From positions 1 to 5,192 of the forward strand of contig DASTPT010000098.1 in NCBI GenBank assembly GCA_035762085.1: 5,192 bases of DNA, written 5' to 3'. Origin of the DNA: HRBIN12 sp035762085 (GTDB lineage Bacteria; Actinomycetota; UBA4738; HRBIN12). Of the stretch, positions 1 through 5,009 are shown piece by piece; position 1 is the first letter of the stretch, and each line of letters starts with the position of its first letter. A program made the translations under genes and the position numbers. The notes below the pieces were generated by a model that was not told where the DNA came from, searched no databases, and worked only from the letters and a program-made list of their open reading frames with translations.

Positions 1-54
1 AGCGGGTCACGATCGACACGAAGTGAGGTCCCGGGTTCGGGGTAGGCTCGTTTG

Positions 55-140
55 GCCCGGGTGTCGGAACTGGCAGACGACGGCGCCTTAAAAGCGCTTG
101 TCCCGCGAGGGACGTGTGGGTTCGAATCCCACCCCGGGCA
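55..140 (+). tRNA. tRNA-Leu (UAA anticodon)
   Basis: The full cloverleaf can be drawn by eye. A 7-bp acceptor stem GCCCGGG/CCCGGGC joins 55-61 to 133-139, with discriminator A140. The anticodon stem is 82-86/94-98 with loop CTTAAAA and anticodon TAA at 89-91. A long variable arm, GTCCC-GCGA-GGGAC at 100-113, marks it as class II. The T arm is GTGGG-TTCGAAT-CCCAC at 116-132. The long variable arm and UAA anticodon make it leucine. The 3' CCA is not encoded (bases after 140 are CTA). A TAGGCT just upstream (43-48) could be a -10 element, but no matching -35 is clear. A tyrosine integrase remnant starts its 3' end 86 bases downstream and points toward this tRNA, so the tRNA 3' end is the likely integration site. 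Confidence 0.97.
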
Positions 141-211
141 CTAACACGCAGGCTCTATCGGGCCTGGATACGGGCCGTTTTCGCGCCACCCCTCGTCGGT
201 CTGATTCCCGC

Positions 212-231
212 GTGCTAACCAGGTGCTAACC
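212..231. repeat. Tandem GTGCTAACC repeat at the integrase 3' end
   Basis: GTGCTAACC occurs at 212-220 and again at 223-231, separated by AG, an 11-base period close to one helical turn. The second copy overlaps the integrase stop codon (TAG read from CTA at 226-228). A shorter related string, CTAAC, lies right after the tRNA at 141-145. Short repeats between an attachment site and its integrase gene are often integrase arm-type or accessory-factor sites. That role is inferred from position only. Confidence 0.6.
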
Positions 232-1112
232 GAGGATGTAATCGGCCACGCTCTGGGCGCTCTCGCGCGCCATCTCGACGGGGATGTGCTGGTACACGTT
301 CATCGTCGTCGCGACGTCATCGTGGCCAGCCGAACCGACAGATCCTTGATATCCATCCCGCTTCTGCGGGCCAGTGTCGCGTATGTGTGGCGGAGGTCGT
401 GGAACCTGATCTGCTTGAGCCCGAGCTTGGACACGCGCCGATGGACGCGCTTGGACTGGTCCTCGGGGTTGAACATCGTCCCCTTCGGGTCGGGAAGGAC
501 GAGGTCCAGGTCGGAATACTCGCCCCCGAACGCGAGGCGCTCCTCTAGCTGGCGGCGACGGTGGTCGCGAAGAACTTCGATGGTGCGCGTATCCAGCGGG
601 ATGGTCCGGTAGCCCGCGTCGGTCTTTGGGACAGACCAAGTTGGCTTGTGATTCACGGGAACGATGGTGTCGACGATCTTCAGCTCCCCCATGGCCATAT
701 CCGTACGAGGCCACTTCAGCCCGAGGAGTTCTCCGCGCCTCATGCTCGTCGTTGGATCCAAGTAGTAGAGGGCGTAGTCGCGATCCTCGCGGACGCCTTC
801 AAGGAAAAGCCGGACCTCTTCGGCACTCCAGAACTGGAGATCCGGGCGGGTAGCAGCGGGAAGGGTGACCCCGATTGCGACGTTCTTGCCGACCAAGCCC
901 TGTACTTGTGCATCGACGAGGGAGATCAGGTGGTTGAGCGACCGGATGGTCCGTGAACTGAGTCCACCCTTGCCGTCGAGTCGGCCCGACTTGGCGAGCT
1001 TGGCCCAGAGCTTGTTGAGATCATCCGTCGTCAGGTCCTGGATCCTCATTCCCCCCAGCACGGGCACGACATGGTTCCCCAGGTGGCGTTTGTAACCGTC
1101 GTGCGTCGTGTC
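226..1112 (-). pseudogene. Tyrosine site-specific integrase, N-terminally truncated and frameshifted
   Basis: This is the remnant of a phage-type tyrosine recombinase, which would have inserted and excised a mobile element at the neighbouring tRNA. The frame is open from about 1112, beginning near residues THDGYKRHLG, which match the core-binding region of such integrases. A GTG at 1067 only gives an internal start. Numbering from that GTG, the catalytic Arg is R110 in SMRRGELLGLKW, the beta-hairpin Lys is K148 in PKTDAGYRTIPL, and HDLRH supplies H223 and R226. At about 324-327 one base is missing: the frame derails after DLSVRL, while the next frame continues with GHDDVATTMNVYQH, which holds the second His and the Tyr nucleophile, and ends ADYILG. 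About 295 codons remain against a usual 370-400, so the arm-binding domain and part of the core-binding domain are lost where serine recombinase sequence begins. A sequencing error could explain the frameshift but not the truncation. Confidence 0.9.
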
Positions 1113-1364
1113 GCGGAAGGGCGGATACGCCGGAGGGCGTCCTCCGTACGGGTACCGAGCTGAGGGTGGTGCGCTTGTTCCTGTGCCAGATGAACATGCG
1201 GTTGTTCAGCAAGTCAGTCGGCTGAGGGATGCAGGCCGCTGGTACCGGAGGATTGCGCTCAGATCGAGAACGACGGCATCAGGCCTCGCTCGGGCGGGAA
1301 ATGGCACCCGACGATGCTCGCACGTATGTCCAGCGAGACCCGGACCAGGGTAAACACCCCCTGA
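1108..1364 (+). pseudogene. Serine recombinase (resolvase family), C-terminal fragment with frameshift
   Basis: The frame from about 1111 encodes RKGGYAGGRPPYGYRA followed by GGALVPVPDEHAVV and SRLRDAGRWYRRIA. This is the order seen in the C-terminal half of resolvase-family recombinases: the linker after the catalytic domain, then a helix-turn-helix region. At about 1256-1261 the frame breaks. The reading frame one base away continues with QIENDGIRPRSGGKWHPTM and LARM, the usual end of this domain, and stops at TGA 1362-1364. The catalytic serine domain is absent: an in-frame TAA lies at 1093-1095, and sequence before about 1110 belongs to the opposing tyrosine integrase. Only 10 of 26 codons over 1159-1236 end in G or C, unlike the neighbouring genes, which points to a different origin. 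The fragment is almost certainly non-functional. Confidence 0.85.
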
Positions 1365-1428
1365 AATCGAAACGTATCCCGCCCGGCTAGCAGCTAGAGG
1401 ACTCCTCGCCGTACGCGCCAGTTGCGGG

Positions 1429-1588
1429 TCAACACCAGTGCGCGTCCGCCCAGGACTCAACCTCGGCTCGATCCCACCGGCGCGGCGACCCCGAGACGGG
1501 CTGCGGGAACCCGTACCCGTCAAGCAGTCCCAGACCATGCGAGGAGGCTCTCGCCCATCTCAACAACGTCCGTGGGAGATACAGCTAG
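1429..1588 (-). pseudogene. Decayed excisionase-like helix-turn-helix protein
   Basis: On the minus strand, 1512-1429 reads GFPQPVSGSPRRWDRAEVE then SWADAHWC and stops at TGA. This fits the end of small MerR/AlpA-type excisionase and HTH proteins, where GFPxPV is followed by a basic wing and W-x-R-x-x-V-x-x-W. The upstream half is not in the same frame. VSPTDVVEM (1582-1556) resembles the first helix in a second frame. RMVWDCL (1541-1521) resembles the recognition-helix region in a third. Two or more small indels would reconnect them. The 3' end of the neighbouring lipoprotein gene overlaps the possible 5' end by a few bases. Given the adjacent integrase remnant, an excisionase or element regulator is a fair guess. 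The C-terminal piece is the well-supported part. Confidence 0.55.
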
Positions 1589-2100
1589 TTCGCTCGCGGC
1601 ATGATCTCGATTCCGAGGGAGAACGGCACGTCACCCTGCGGCCAGACGGCGATGCACTCAAGTGCGTGCTTGCCTGGCTCTTGGTCGAGGACCGCACGGC
1701 CGTTCGTCATCTCGATCCGCGCCATCGTGTCGAGCTGGGGTCGTAGCCAACCGATGAAGCACCTGACCCTCTTCGCCGACCCTTCGATCCTGAGCTCGGT
1801 CCCTTGCGGCACCTGGAGCACAGGGCCAAGGTCCCCGGCGGTCGGCCCGAACTTGTCAACGCAGCGGAAGCGAGGTTTGTCCTTCCAGCAGTGTGACCCC
1901 ACGTACGGCTTACGGGTCTCCTCGCCGAAACGAGCCTCCGCCTTCGCATGATCTCCAATCGTGAAGGCGACCACGAGGTGCTCGGTCCCCGACGGTCGTG
2001 GAGAGGGATCCTTCCCCGAACCTGATCCCGACGACGTGCACGTCGCAGTGACGAGGACACCAACGGCCAGCGCGATCCACGGATGAGGCCTCATCTTCAT
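1585..2100 (-). CDS. Predicted lipoprotein of unknown function
   Basis: This encodes about 171 residues when started at ATG 2100. That start gives a compact signal peptide: basic MKMRPHP, a hydrophobic run WIALAVGVLVTA, and Cys21 followed by a Ser/Gly-rich tether (TSSGSGSGKD). The sequence before the Cys, VTAT, is an imperfect lipobox because Thr occupies the -1 position where Gly, Ala or Ser is normal. Lipidation is therefore likely but not certain. The mature part has four further cysteines (71, 80, 114, 148), which could form two disulfides, and short alternating hydrophobic stretches that suggest a small beta-sandwich. It probably sits on the outer face of the membrane. I do not recognise the family. 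An upstream in-frame ATG at 2142 would add 14 residues; neither start has a good ribosome binding site. It is transcribed divergently from the lipoprotein gene at 2190. Confidence 0.75.
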   Translation of the reverse strand: MKMRPHPWIALAVGVLVTATCTSSGSGSGKDPSPRPSGTEHLVVAFTIGDHAKAEARFGEETRKPYVGSHCWKDKPRFRCVDKFGPTAGDLGPVLQVPQGTELRIEGSAKRVRCFIGWLRPQLDTMARIEMTNGRAVLDQEPGKHALECIAVWPQGDVPFSLGIEIMPRAN

Positions 2101-2153
2101 GACATGATGCCGCTGCTCTGGAGGATCGTGACGGATGAGCATCCGTCACTCTC

Positions 2154-2184
2154 GGGCGGGGCTCGTCGGGATGCTCCGAGAGGC
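2154..2184 (+). repeat. Imperfect direct repeat, copy 1
   Basis: This 31-base segment matches 2894-2924 at 28 positions, with mismatches at 2160, 2176 and 2179. The central 15 bases, GCTCGTCGGGATGCT (2161-2175), are identical. In the plus frame it reads RAGLVGMLREA, against RAVLVGMLREA in the other copy. It lies in the gap between the two divergent lipoprotein genes and contains the likely ribosome binding site of the plus-strand one. The copies are exactly 740 bases apart. Confidence 0.85.
2178..2183 (+). promoter_or_regulatory. Ribosome binding site favouring the 2190 start
   Basis: GAGAGG lies six bases before ATG 2190. The alternative start at 2262 has only AGGT, one base away, which is too close to work well. 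This favours the longer N-terminus. The site is part of the repeated element, so it may have been brought in with it. Confidence 0.5.
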
Positions 2185-2189
2185 GGCGG

Positions 2190-2828
2190 ATGTGTCCCCG
2201 AAGCACCCTGAGGGAGGCCCCGAATCGTCACGTTTCCCTGGCGCAGGGGCATAGTCAGGTCATGGGGGCACCGGTCACGCTGGCGCTGGTCTCGGTCGTC
2301 CTTGTCACGGGATGCACGGAGACACCGACCGAGCCGACGCCAGCCTCGCCGACCGAAACCGTCTCCCCAAGCATGGAGGCCACGCCTTCGGCGGTCCGCG
2401 TGGCCGATGTCGATTCGTTCCTCAAGGCGTTGGACGCCGCCGGTTTCGATGTCCGCGAAGGGCGGGTAGTAGACGGTCTCGGGTTCCCGGTGTGGCCTCC
2501 CGGCCGCGAGGTCTGCATCAACGGCGTACGGGTCACGGCCTACGAGTTCGCGACCGATGCCGAGGCCGGTGACGTACGGTCCGCCATCACCCAAGACGGC
2601 TATGGCATCCCGACCGGTGGGGAGGCGTTGGCGCACGTTGACTGGATAGGGCGGCCGCACTTCTTCGCCGGCGGCCGGTTGATCGTCCTGTACATCGGCT
2701 CCGATAAGGAGGGCACGCTCGACGCGCTCGAGCTCGTCCTCGGGCAGCAGTTCGCAGGCTCGGACGAGGGTGGGCGATCGACGGAGCTCGGGTTGGGCCC
2801 TGATCAAGACCCGTGCAACGGTCCCTAG
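2190..2828 (+). CDS. Predicted lipoprotein with conserved actinobacterial-style outer domain
   Basis: This encodes 212 residues from ATG 2190. The hydrophobic run VTLALVSVVLVTGC (residues 29-42) ends in a good lipobox, VTGC, so Cys42 is the predicted lipidated residue. A Thr/Pro/Glu-rich tether follows to about residue 68. The folded part (about 70-190) starts with VDSFLKALDAAGFDVREG and contains CINGVRVTAYEF, then DWIGRPHFFAGGRLIVLYIG and a helix before LVLGQQFAG. From memory this order (a residue-omitting YEF strand, PHF, then GRLIVLY) recurs in small uncharacterised exported proteins of Actinomycetota and Chloroflexota; I cannot name a family. Cys109 and Cys209 could pair. If ATG 2262 is used instead, the signal peptide is shorter but has no basic residue. 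It is bracketed by two copies of a 31-base repeat, and its partner gene on the minus strand is also a lipoprotein. Confidence 0.82.
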   Translation: MCPRSTLREAPNRHVSLAQGHSQVMGAPVTLALVSVVLVTGCTETPTEPTPASPTETVSPSMEATPSAVRVADVDSFLKALDAAGFDVREGRVVDGLGFPVWPPGREVCINGVRVTAYEFATDAEAGDVRSAITQDGYGIPTGGEALAHVDWIGRPHFFAGGRLIVLYIGSDKEGTLDALELVLGQQFAGSDEGGRSTELGLGPDQDPCNGP

Positions 2829-2835
2829 CCATCCT

Positions 2836-2931
2836 GCCGGGTTCATATCGGGGAGCTATCTGGCAATCGACGCCGGGCAGGACCCCTACCTGAGGGCGGT
2901 GCTCGTCGGGATGCTGCGGGAGGCTAGGTGA
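2836..2931 (+). other. Orphan coding-like 3' end (gene fragment or very small ORF)
   Basis: In frame 1, 2836-2931 reads AGFISGSYLAIDAGQDPYL then RAVLVGMLREAR and stops at TGA 2929-2931. The composition is protein-like, with mostly G/C-ending codons and an amphipathic helical end, and it includes repeat copy 2. The frame is open upstream into the 3' part of the lipoprotein gene but shows no ATG with a ribosome binding site. It is best read as the surviving tail of a gene whose body is gone. Family unknown. Confidence 0.35.
2894..2924 (+). repeat. Imperfect direct repeat, copy 2
   Basis: This is the second copy of the 31-base element at 2154-2184 (28 of 31 identical, same orientation). It ends two bases inside the last codon (TAG 2926-2924) of a small minus-strand ORF and just before the TGA of the plus-strand fragment. 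The two copies bracket the plus-strand lipoprotein gene. Confidence 0.85.
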
Positions 2932-3234
2932 GGCTCCTGACCCGCGCGGACACCTCTCCGTCCGGGGCGACCCGAAGCTTCATCAGCCCATCGAGCGCCG
3001 GGGACGACACGGACGATGGTCGAGATAGCCTCCGCTCGTACTTGACCTTCATGTCAAGTCCCCGGTGGTGCATACCTGGGCCTGCTCATCGGGGATGAGG
3101 CGCGAGACGGTGAGCTTCAGCGTCCCCTTCCCTCGCTGTTGCCCGATCCGCCCGTGCAGATGAAGGGCCTCGTCCCCAAAGGCGAGATCGAGATTCACGA
3201 ACAAGTCCTCCTTGAGGCGGAAACCGTCGCCACC
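2924..3234 (-). pseudogene. Decayed beta-rich domain fragment, or two overlapping micro-ORFs
   Basis: Minus frame 3234-3049 reads GGDGFRLKEDLFVNLDLAF, then LHLHGRIGQQRGKGTLKLTV and CTTGDLT before TGA. The layout (FRL, a strand, G-R-I, G-x-G-T-L-x-L, then C-x-T-G-x-L) resembles the beta-rich C-terminal domain common in exported actinobacterial proteins, which typically ends C-x-T-G-x-x-x-W. Adding one G at the stop (ACATGA to ACATGGA) gives TWKVKYERR and joins the next frame, open down to TAG 2926-2924. An in-frame TGA at 3237-3235 closes the upstream side. I therefore favour a pseudogene with two lesions. The alternative is two tiny genes: GTG 3198 (49 residues) behind a strong AAGGAGG site, overlapping ATG 3052 (42 residues) as ATGA. 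Confidence 0.45.
3207..3213 (-). promoter_or_regulatory. Strong Shine-Dalgarno-like AAGGAGG
   Basis: AAGGAGG on the minus strand lies eight bases before GTG 3198. It is the best ribosome-binding match I noticed in the window. It either supports a 49-residue ORF (3198-3049) or is a chance result of the codons for Leu-Lys-Glu-Asp in the decayed domain. Confidence 0.35.
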
Positions 3235-3266
3235 TCAGCCGATCCCCACGCCTCGGATCTGCGGAG

Positions 3267-3285
3267 GCCGGCACGTTCGGCCGGC
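3267..3285. repeat. GC-rich inverted repeat upstream of the sigma gene
   Basis: GCCGGC at 3267-3272 and 3280-3285 can form a 6-bp all-GC stem around the 7-base loop ACGTTCG. No T-run follows, so it is not a standard terminator. It lies about 65 bases before the sigma-factor start, so it could be an operator, but GCCGGC is a common palindrome in high-GC DNA. Confidence 0.35.
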
Positions 3286-3350
3286 GCGGAGCACGGATCA
3301 GCGTACGGATCCCGGGAGGGTCCTCCACGAAACGGCGGTCTCGAACATCC

Positions 3351-3878
3351 ATGGAGCAGATGGACAGCTCTTGGAGTCTCACGCAGCAGGTCCACGAGGA
3401 GGCGGCGCCAGCGCTGACCTTCGAGGACCTCTTCGCGGCCCAGCATGCGCGGCTCTACCGCGCCCTCTACCTGATCGTCGGGAACAGCCACGAGGCCGAG
3501 GAGCTGATGCAGGACGCCTTCGTCCATGTTCTCGAACGGTGGGACCGGATCGACAACCCGACCGGATACCTGTACAGGTCAGCCTTGAACTCGACGCGCA
3601 GCCGGTTCCGCCGTCTCAAGATGGCCGCCACGCGGACCCTGGCGCCAGATCAACCCGAGGACCCCTTCGCCGCCGCTGACCTTCGCGACCAGGTCGTGCG
3701 TGCACTCCGGGACCTCCCGAAGCGCCAGCGCGCCGCGCTGGTGCTCCTGGATCTCCTCGACCAGGGGAGCGAGGAGGCAGCCGCGATCCTCGAGGTCACG
3801 CCCGCAACCGTCCGCTCGCTCGCTTCTCATGCCCGAGCGGCCCTGAGGCTCTCGATGGAGGCCCGAGATGACGGATAG
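3351..3878 (+). CDS. ECF-type RNA polymerase sigma factor
   Basis: This encodes a 175-residue sigma-70 family protein of the short extracytoplasmic-function class, which directs RNA polymerase to a small set of promoters. Region 2 spans about residues 24-90: FEDLFAAQHARLYRALYLI, then SHEAEELMQDAFVHVLERW and the GYLYRSALNSTRSRFRR end. Region 4 spans about 118-167: ALRDLPKRQRAALVLLDLL, then the helix-turn-helix EEAAAILEVTPATVRSLASHA. There is no region 3 and no C-terminal extension, as usual for this class. The DLPKRQR start of region 4 and the short linker are like SigE/SigM-type actinobacterial members. The start is uncertain: ATG 3351 has no clear ribosome binding site, and ATG 3360 has GGAG only three bases away. 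It overlaps the next gene by 11 bases, suggesting coupled expression with the membrane protein that follows. Confidence 0.94.
   Translation: MEQMDSSWSLTQQVHEEAAPALTFEDLFAAQHARLYRALYLIVGNSHEAEELMQDAFVHVLERWDRIDNPTGYLYRSALNSTRSRFRRLKMAATRTLAPDQPEDPFAAADLRDQVVRALRDLPKRQRAALVLLDLLDQGSEEAAAILEVTPATVRSLASHARAALRLSMEARDDG
3857..3861 (+). promoter_or_regulatory. Ribosome binding site inside the sigma gene for the downstream membrane protein
   Basis: GGAGG lies six bases before ATG 3868 and within the last codons of the sigma gene. It fixes the start of the downstream gene and implies that both are translated from one mRNA. Confidence 0.75.
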
Positions 3879-4962
3879 TTCACACCGGACGCTCGAACGC
3901 ATCGCGAGCCGCGTCCCGGTCCCGGAACCTGCCTACGAGCGGCTCCTGCGCCGACGCGATCGCAGGCACCGGAACCAGCGCATCACCGCGGGTGCCGTCG
4001 GCATCGCGATCTTCGCAGTCGCGGTGTGGATCATCGCGACCGCCGGGTCGCTCGAGCGTACCCAGACGCCATCCGTGACCGGACCAACGACGCCGGATGT
4101 AACCGGACCGACGGCCCCGCCCGATCCTCCACCCGTGGGTTTGGTCGGCCTGCCCCCCGAGGGAGCAACGCTGAGCACGCCAAGCAGGGGCGAGCTCGTC
4201 CTCGGCTTCATGTTCGGCCACTCCGGGGGGGACCCCGGGAGGTTCAGTGTCCTCGTGTACGCGGACGGGCGGCTGATCTGGCAACGGCAGGGCGGAGGCG
4301 AGGGTGACTACGCGATCGAGTACTCGACCGGCCTCCTCGAGCAGCGCCTCACGCCCGAGGGCGTCGAACTCGTGAGGGCCGAGGTGCTCTCGACCGGACT
4401 CTTCGACCGGGACCGCAACCTCGGCTACGTGGGCAACATGTACTTCGGCCTGATCGAGGTCAGCAACGGTGACCGGCTCATCCGCGTCGGCTGGGGTGAT
4501 CAGGGTCCAGAGGGCGTGGCCAGGGAGGTGCCGACCCCGGAGCAAGTGAGCGCTCTCCAGCGGCTCGAAGCGCGGCTCGCGGATCCGGCGTCGTGGCTGC
4601 CATCGAGCGCGTGGGAGGACCGGAAGATCAGGCCCTACATCGCATCCTGGTACTCCGTCTGCGCGGAGGGGGATCCGTCGGTCGAGCTGCCTCGCCTCCT
4701 GGCCCTGCTGCCGGCACCGGCCGAGGACCTGCTCCGCGTCAAGGACTGGACGAGCGGGGAGTACGTCGGTGACTACGGGATCATCACCCACTACTGCTCT
4801 CAGGTCACGACCGACGAGGCCCGTGCGGTGGCGGACGTTCTCGACGATGCAGGGTACGTAGAGCGGGAAGGCGCGTTCGGGGCACGATATCGATCCCGGC
4901 CCCAGGGCCGGTCAGATACCACGATATACGTCTCGTTCGAGCCGGCCCTCCAGGAGTTCTGA
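3868..4962 (+). CDS. Single-pass membrane protein co-encoded with the ECF sigma factor (candidate anti-sigma or sensor)
   Basis: This encodes 364 residues. Residues 1-38 are short, basic and cytoplasmic (YERLLRRRDRRHRNQR). One transmembrane helix runs about 40-59 (TAGAVGIAIFAVAVWIIATA), followed by a Thr/Pro linker (61-90) with the unit VTGPT repeated. The outer domain begins about residue 105 with GELVLGFMFGHSGG, then RFSVLVYADGRLIWQR and GLLEQRLTPEGVELVRAEVL, and later a VCAEGD and HYCSQV cysteine pair. Position after and overlapping an ECF sigma gene, plus this topology, is typical of membrane anti-sigma partners. However, the N-terminus is too short for a full anti-sigma domain and lacks a zinc-binding His-x-x-x-Cys-x-x-Cys. 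It may instead be a regulated surface protein. The outer domain looks like one seen repeatedly beside actinobacterial ECF genes, which I cannot name. Confidence 0.88.
   Translation: MTDSSHRTLERIASRVPVPEPAYERLLRRRDRRHRNQRITAGAVGIAIFAVAVWIIATAGSLERTQTPSVTGPTTPDVTGPTAPPDPPPVGLVGLPPEGATLSTPSRGELVLGFMFGHSGGDPGRFSVLVYADGRLIWQRQGGGEGDYAIEYSTGLLEQRLTPEGVELVRAEVLSTGLFDRDRNLGYVGNMYFGLIEVSNGDRLIRVGWGDQGPEGVAREVPTPEQVSALQRLEARLADPASWLPSSAWEDRKIRPYIASWYSVCAEGDPSVELPRLLALLPAPAEDLLRVKDWTSGEYVGDYGIITHYCSQVTTDEARAVADVLDDAGYVEREGAFGARYRSRPQGRSDTTIYVSFEPALQEF
4223..4238 (+). other. Perfect GC hairpin with GGGA tetraloop inside the coding region
   Basis: CCGGGG (4223-4228) pairs fully with CCCCGG (4233-4238) around the loop GGGA, a GNRA-type tetraloop. 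It includes a run of seven G (4225-4231). It falls in the HSGGDPG turn of the membrane protein, so codon constraint may explain it. No function is shown. Confidence 0.4.
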
Positions 4963-4995
4963 CCTGTTGGCAGACGCCGGAAGAGGGCGACCGTT

Positions 4996-5001
4996 GAGGG
5001 G
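4996..5001 (+). promoter_or_regulatory. Ribosome binding site for the zinc-ribbon gene
   Basis: GAGGGG lies eight bases before GTG 5010 and decides that start. The gap to the previous stop is 47 bases, short enough for the same operon. Confidence 0.6.
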
Positions 5002-5009
5002 TTCTTGCC

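Noticed and set aside
161..181. GGCC/GGCC pair followed by TTTT, considered as a terminator after the tRNA.
   Set aside because: Only four base pairs with an eight-base loop; the flanking G residues do not pair, so it is too weak to call.
1464..1484. A string resembling the tRNA T-arm 3' side (TCGATCCCACC), possibly a second attachment-site copy.
   Set aside because: The match to the tRNA end is short with a gap, the T stem does not pair, and the bases encode the conserved RRWDRAEVE of the excisionase-like remnant, which explains them better.
1206..1538. A 110-residue minus-strand frame containing MVWDCL.
   Set aside because: As a whole it is not protein-like and covers the serine recombinase remnant in antisense. 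Only its first few residues may belong to the excisionase-like pseudogene.
2097..2846. A 249-residue open frame on the minus strand.
   Set aside because: It is antisense to the lipoprotein gene at 2190-2828, with low-complexity Arg-rich runs and no recognisable motif. The plus-strand lipobox and domain pattern are far stronger.
3880..4791. A 303-residue open frame on the minus strand.
   Set aside because: It lies wholly within the plus-strand membrane-protein gene, is rich in Arg/Pro/Gly as antisense frames of high-GC genes are, and has no domain-like pattern. The plus-strand gene has a signal topology, ribosome binding site and operon context.
4963..5009. Gap between the membrane-protein gene and the zinc-ribbon gene, examined for a terminator or promoter.
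   Set aside because: Only the GAGGGG ribosome binding site stands out; no convincing hairpin or promoter pair was seen.
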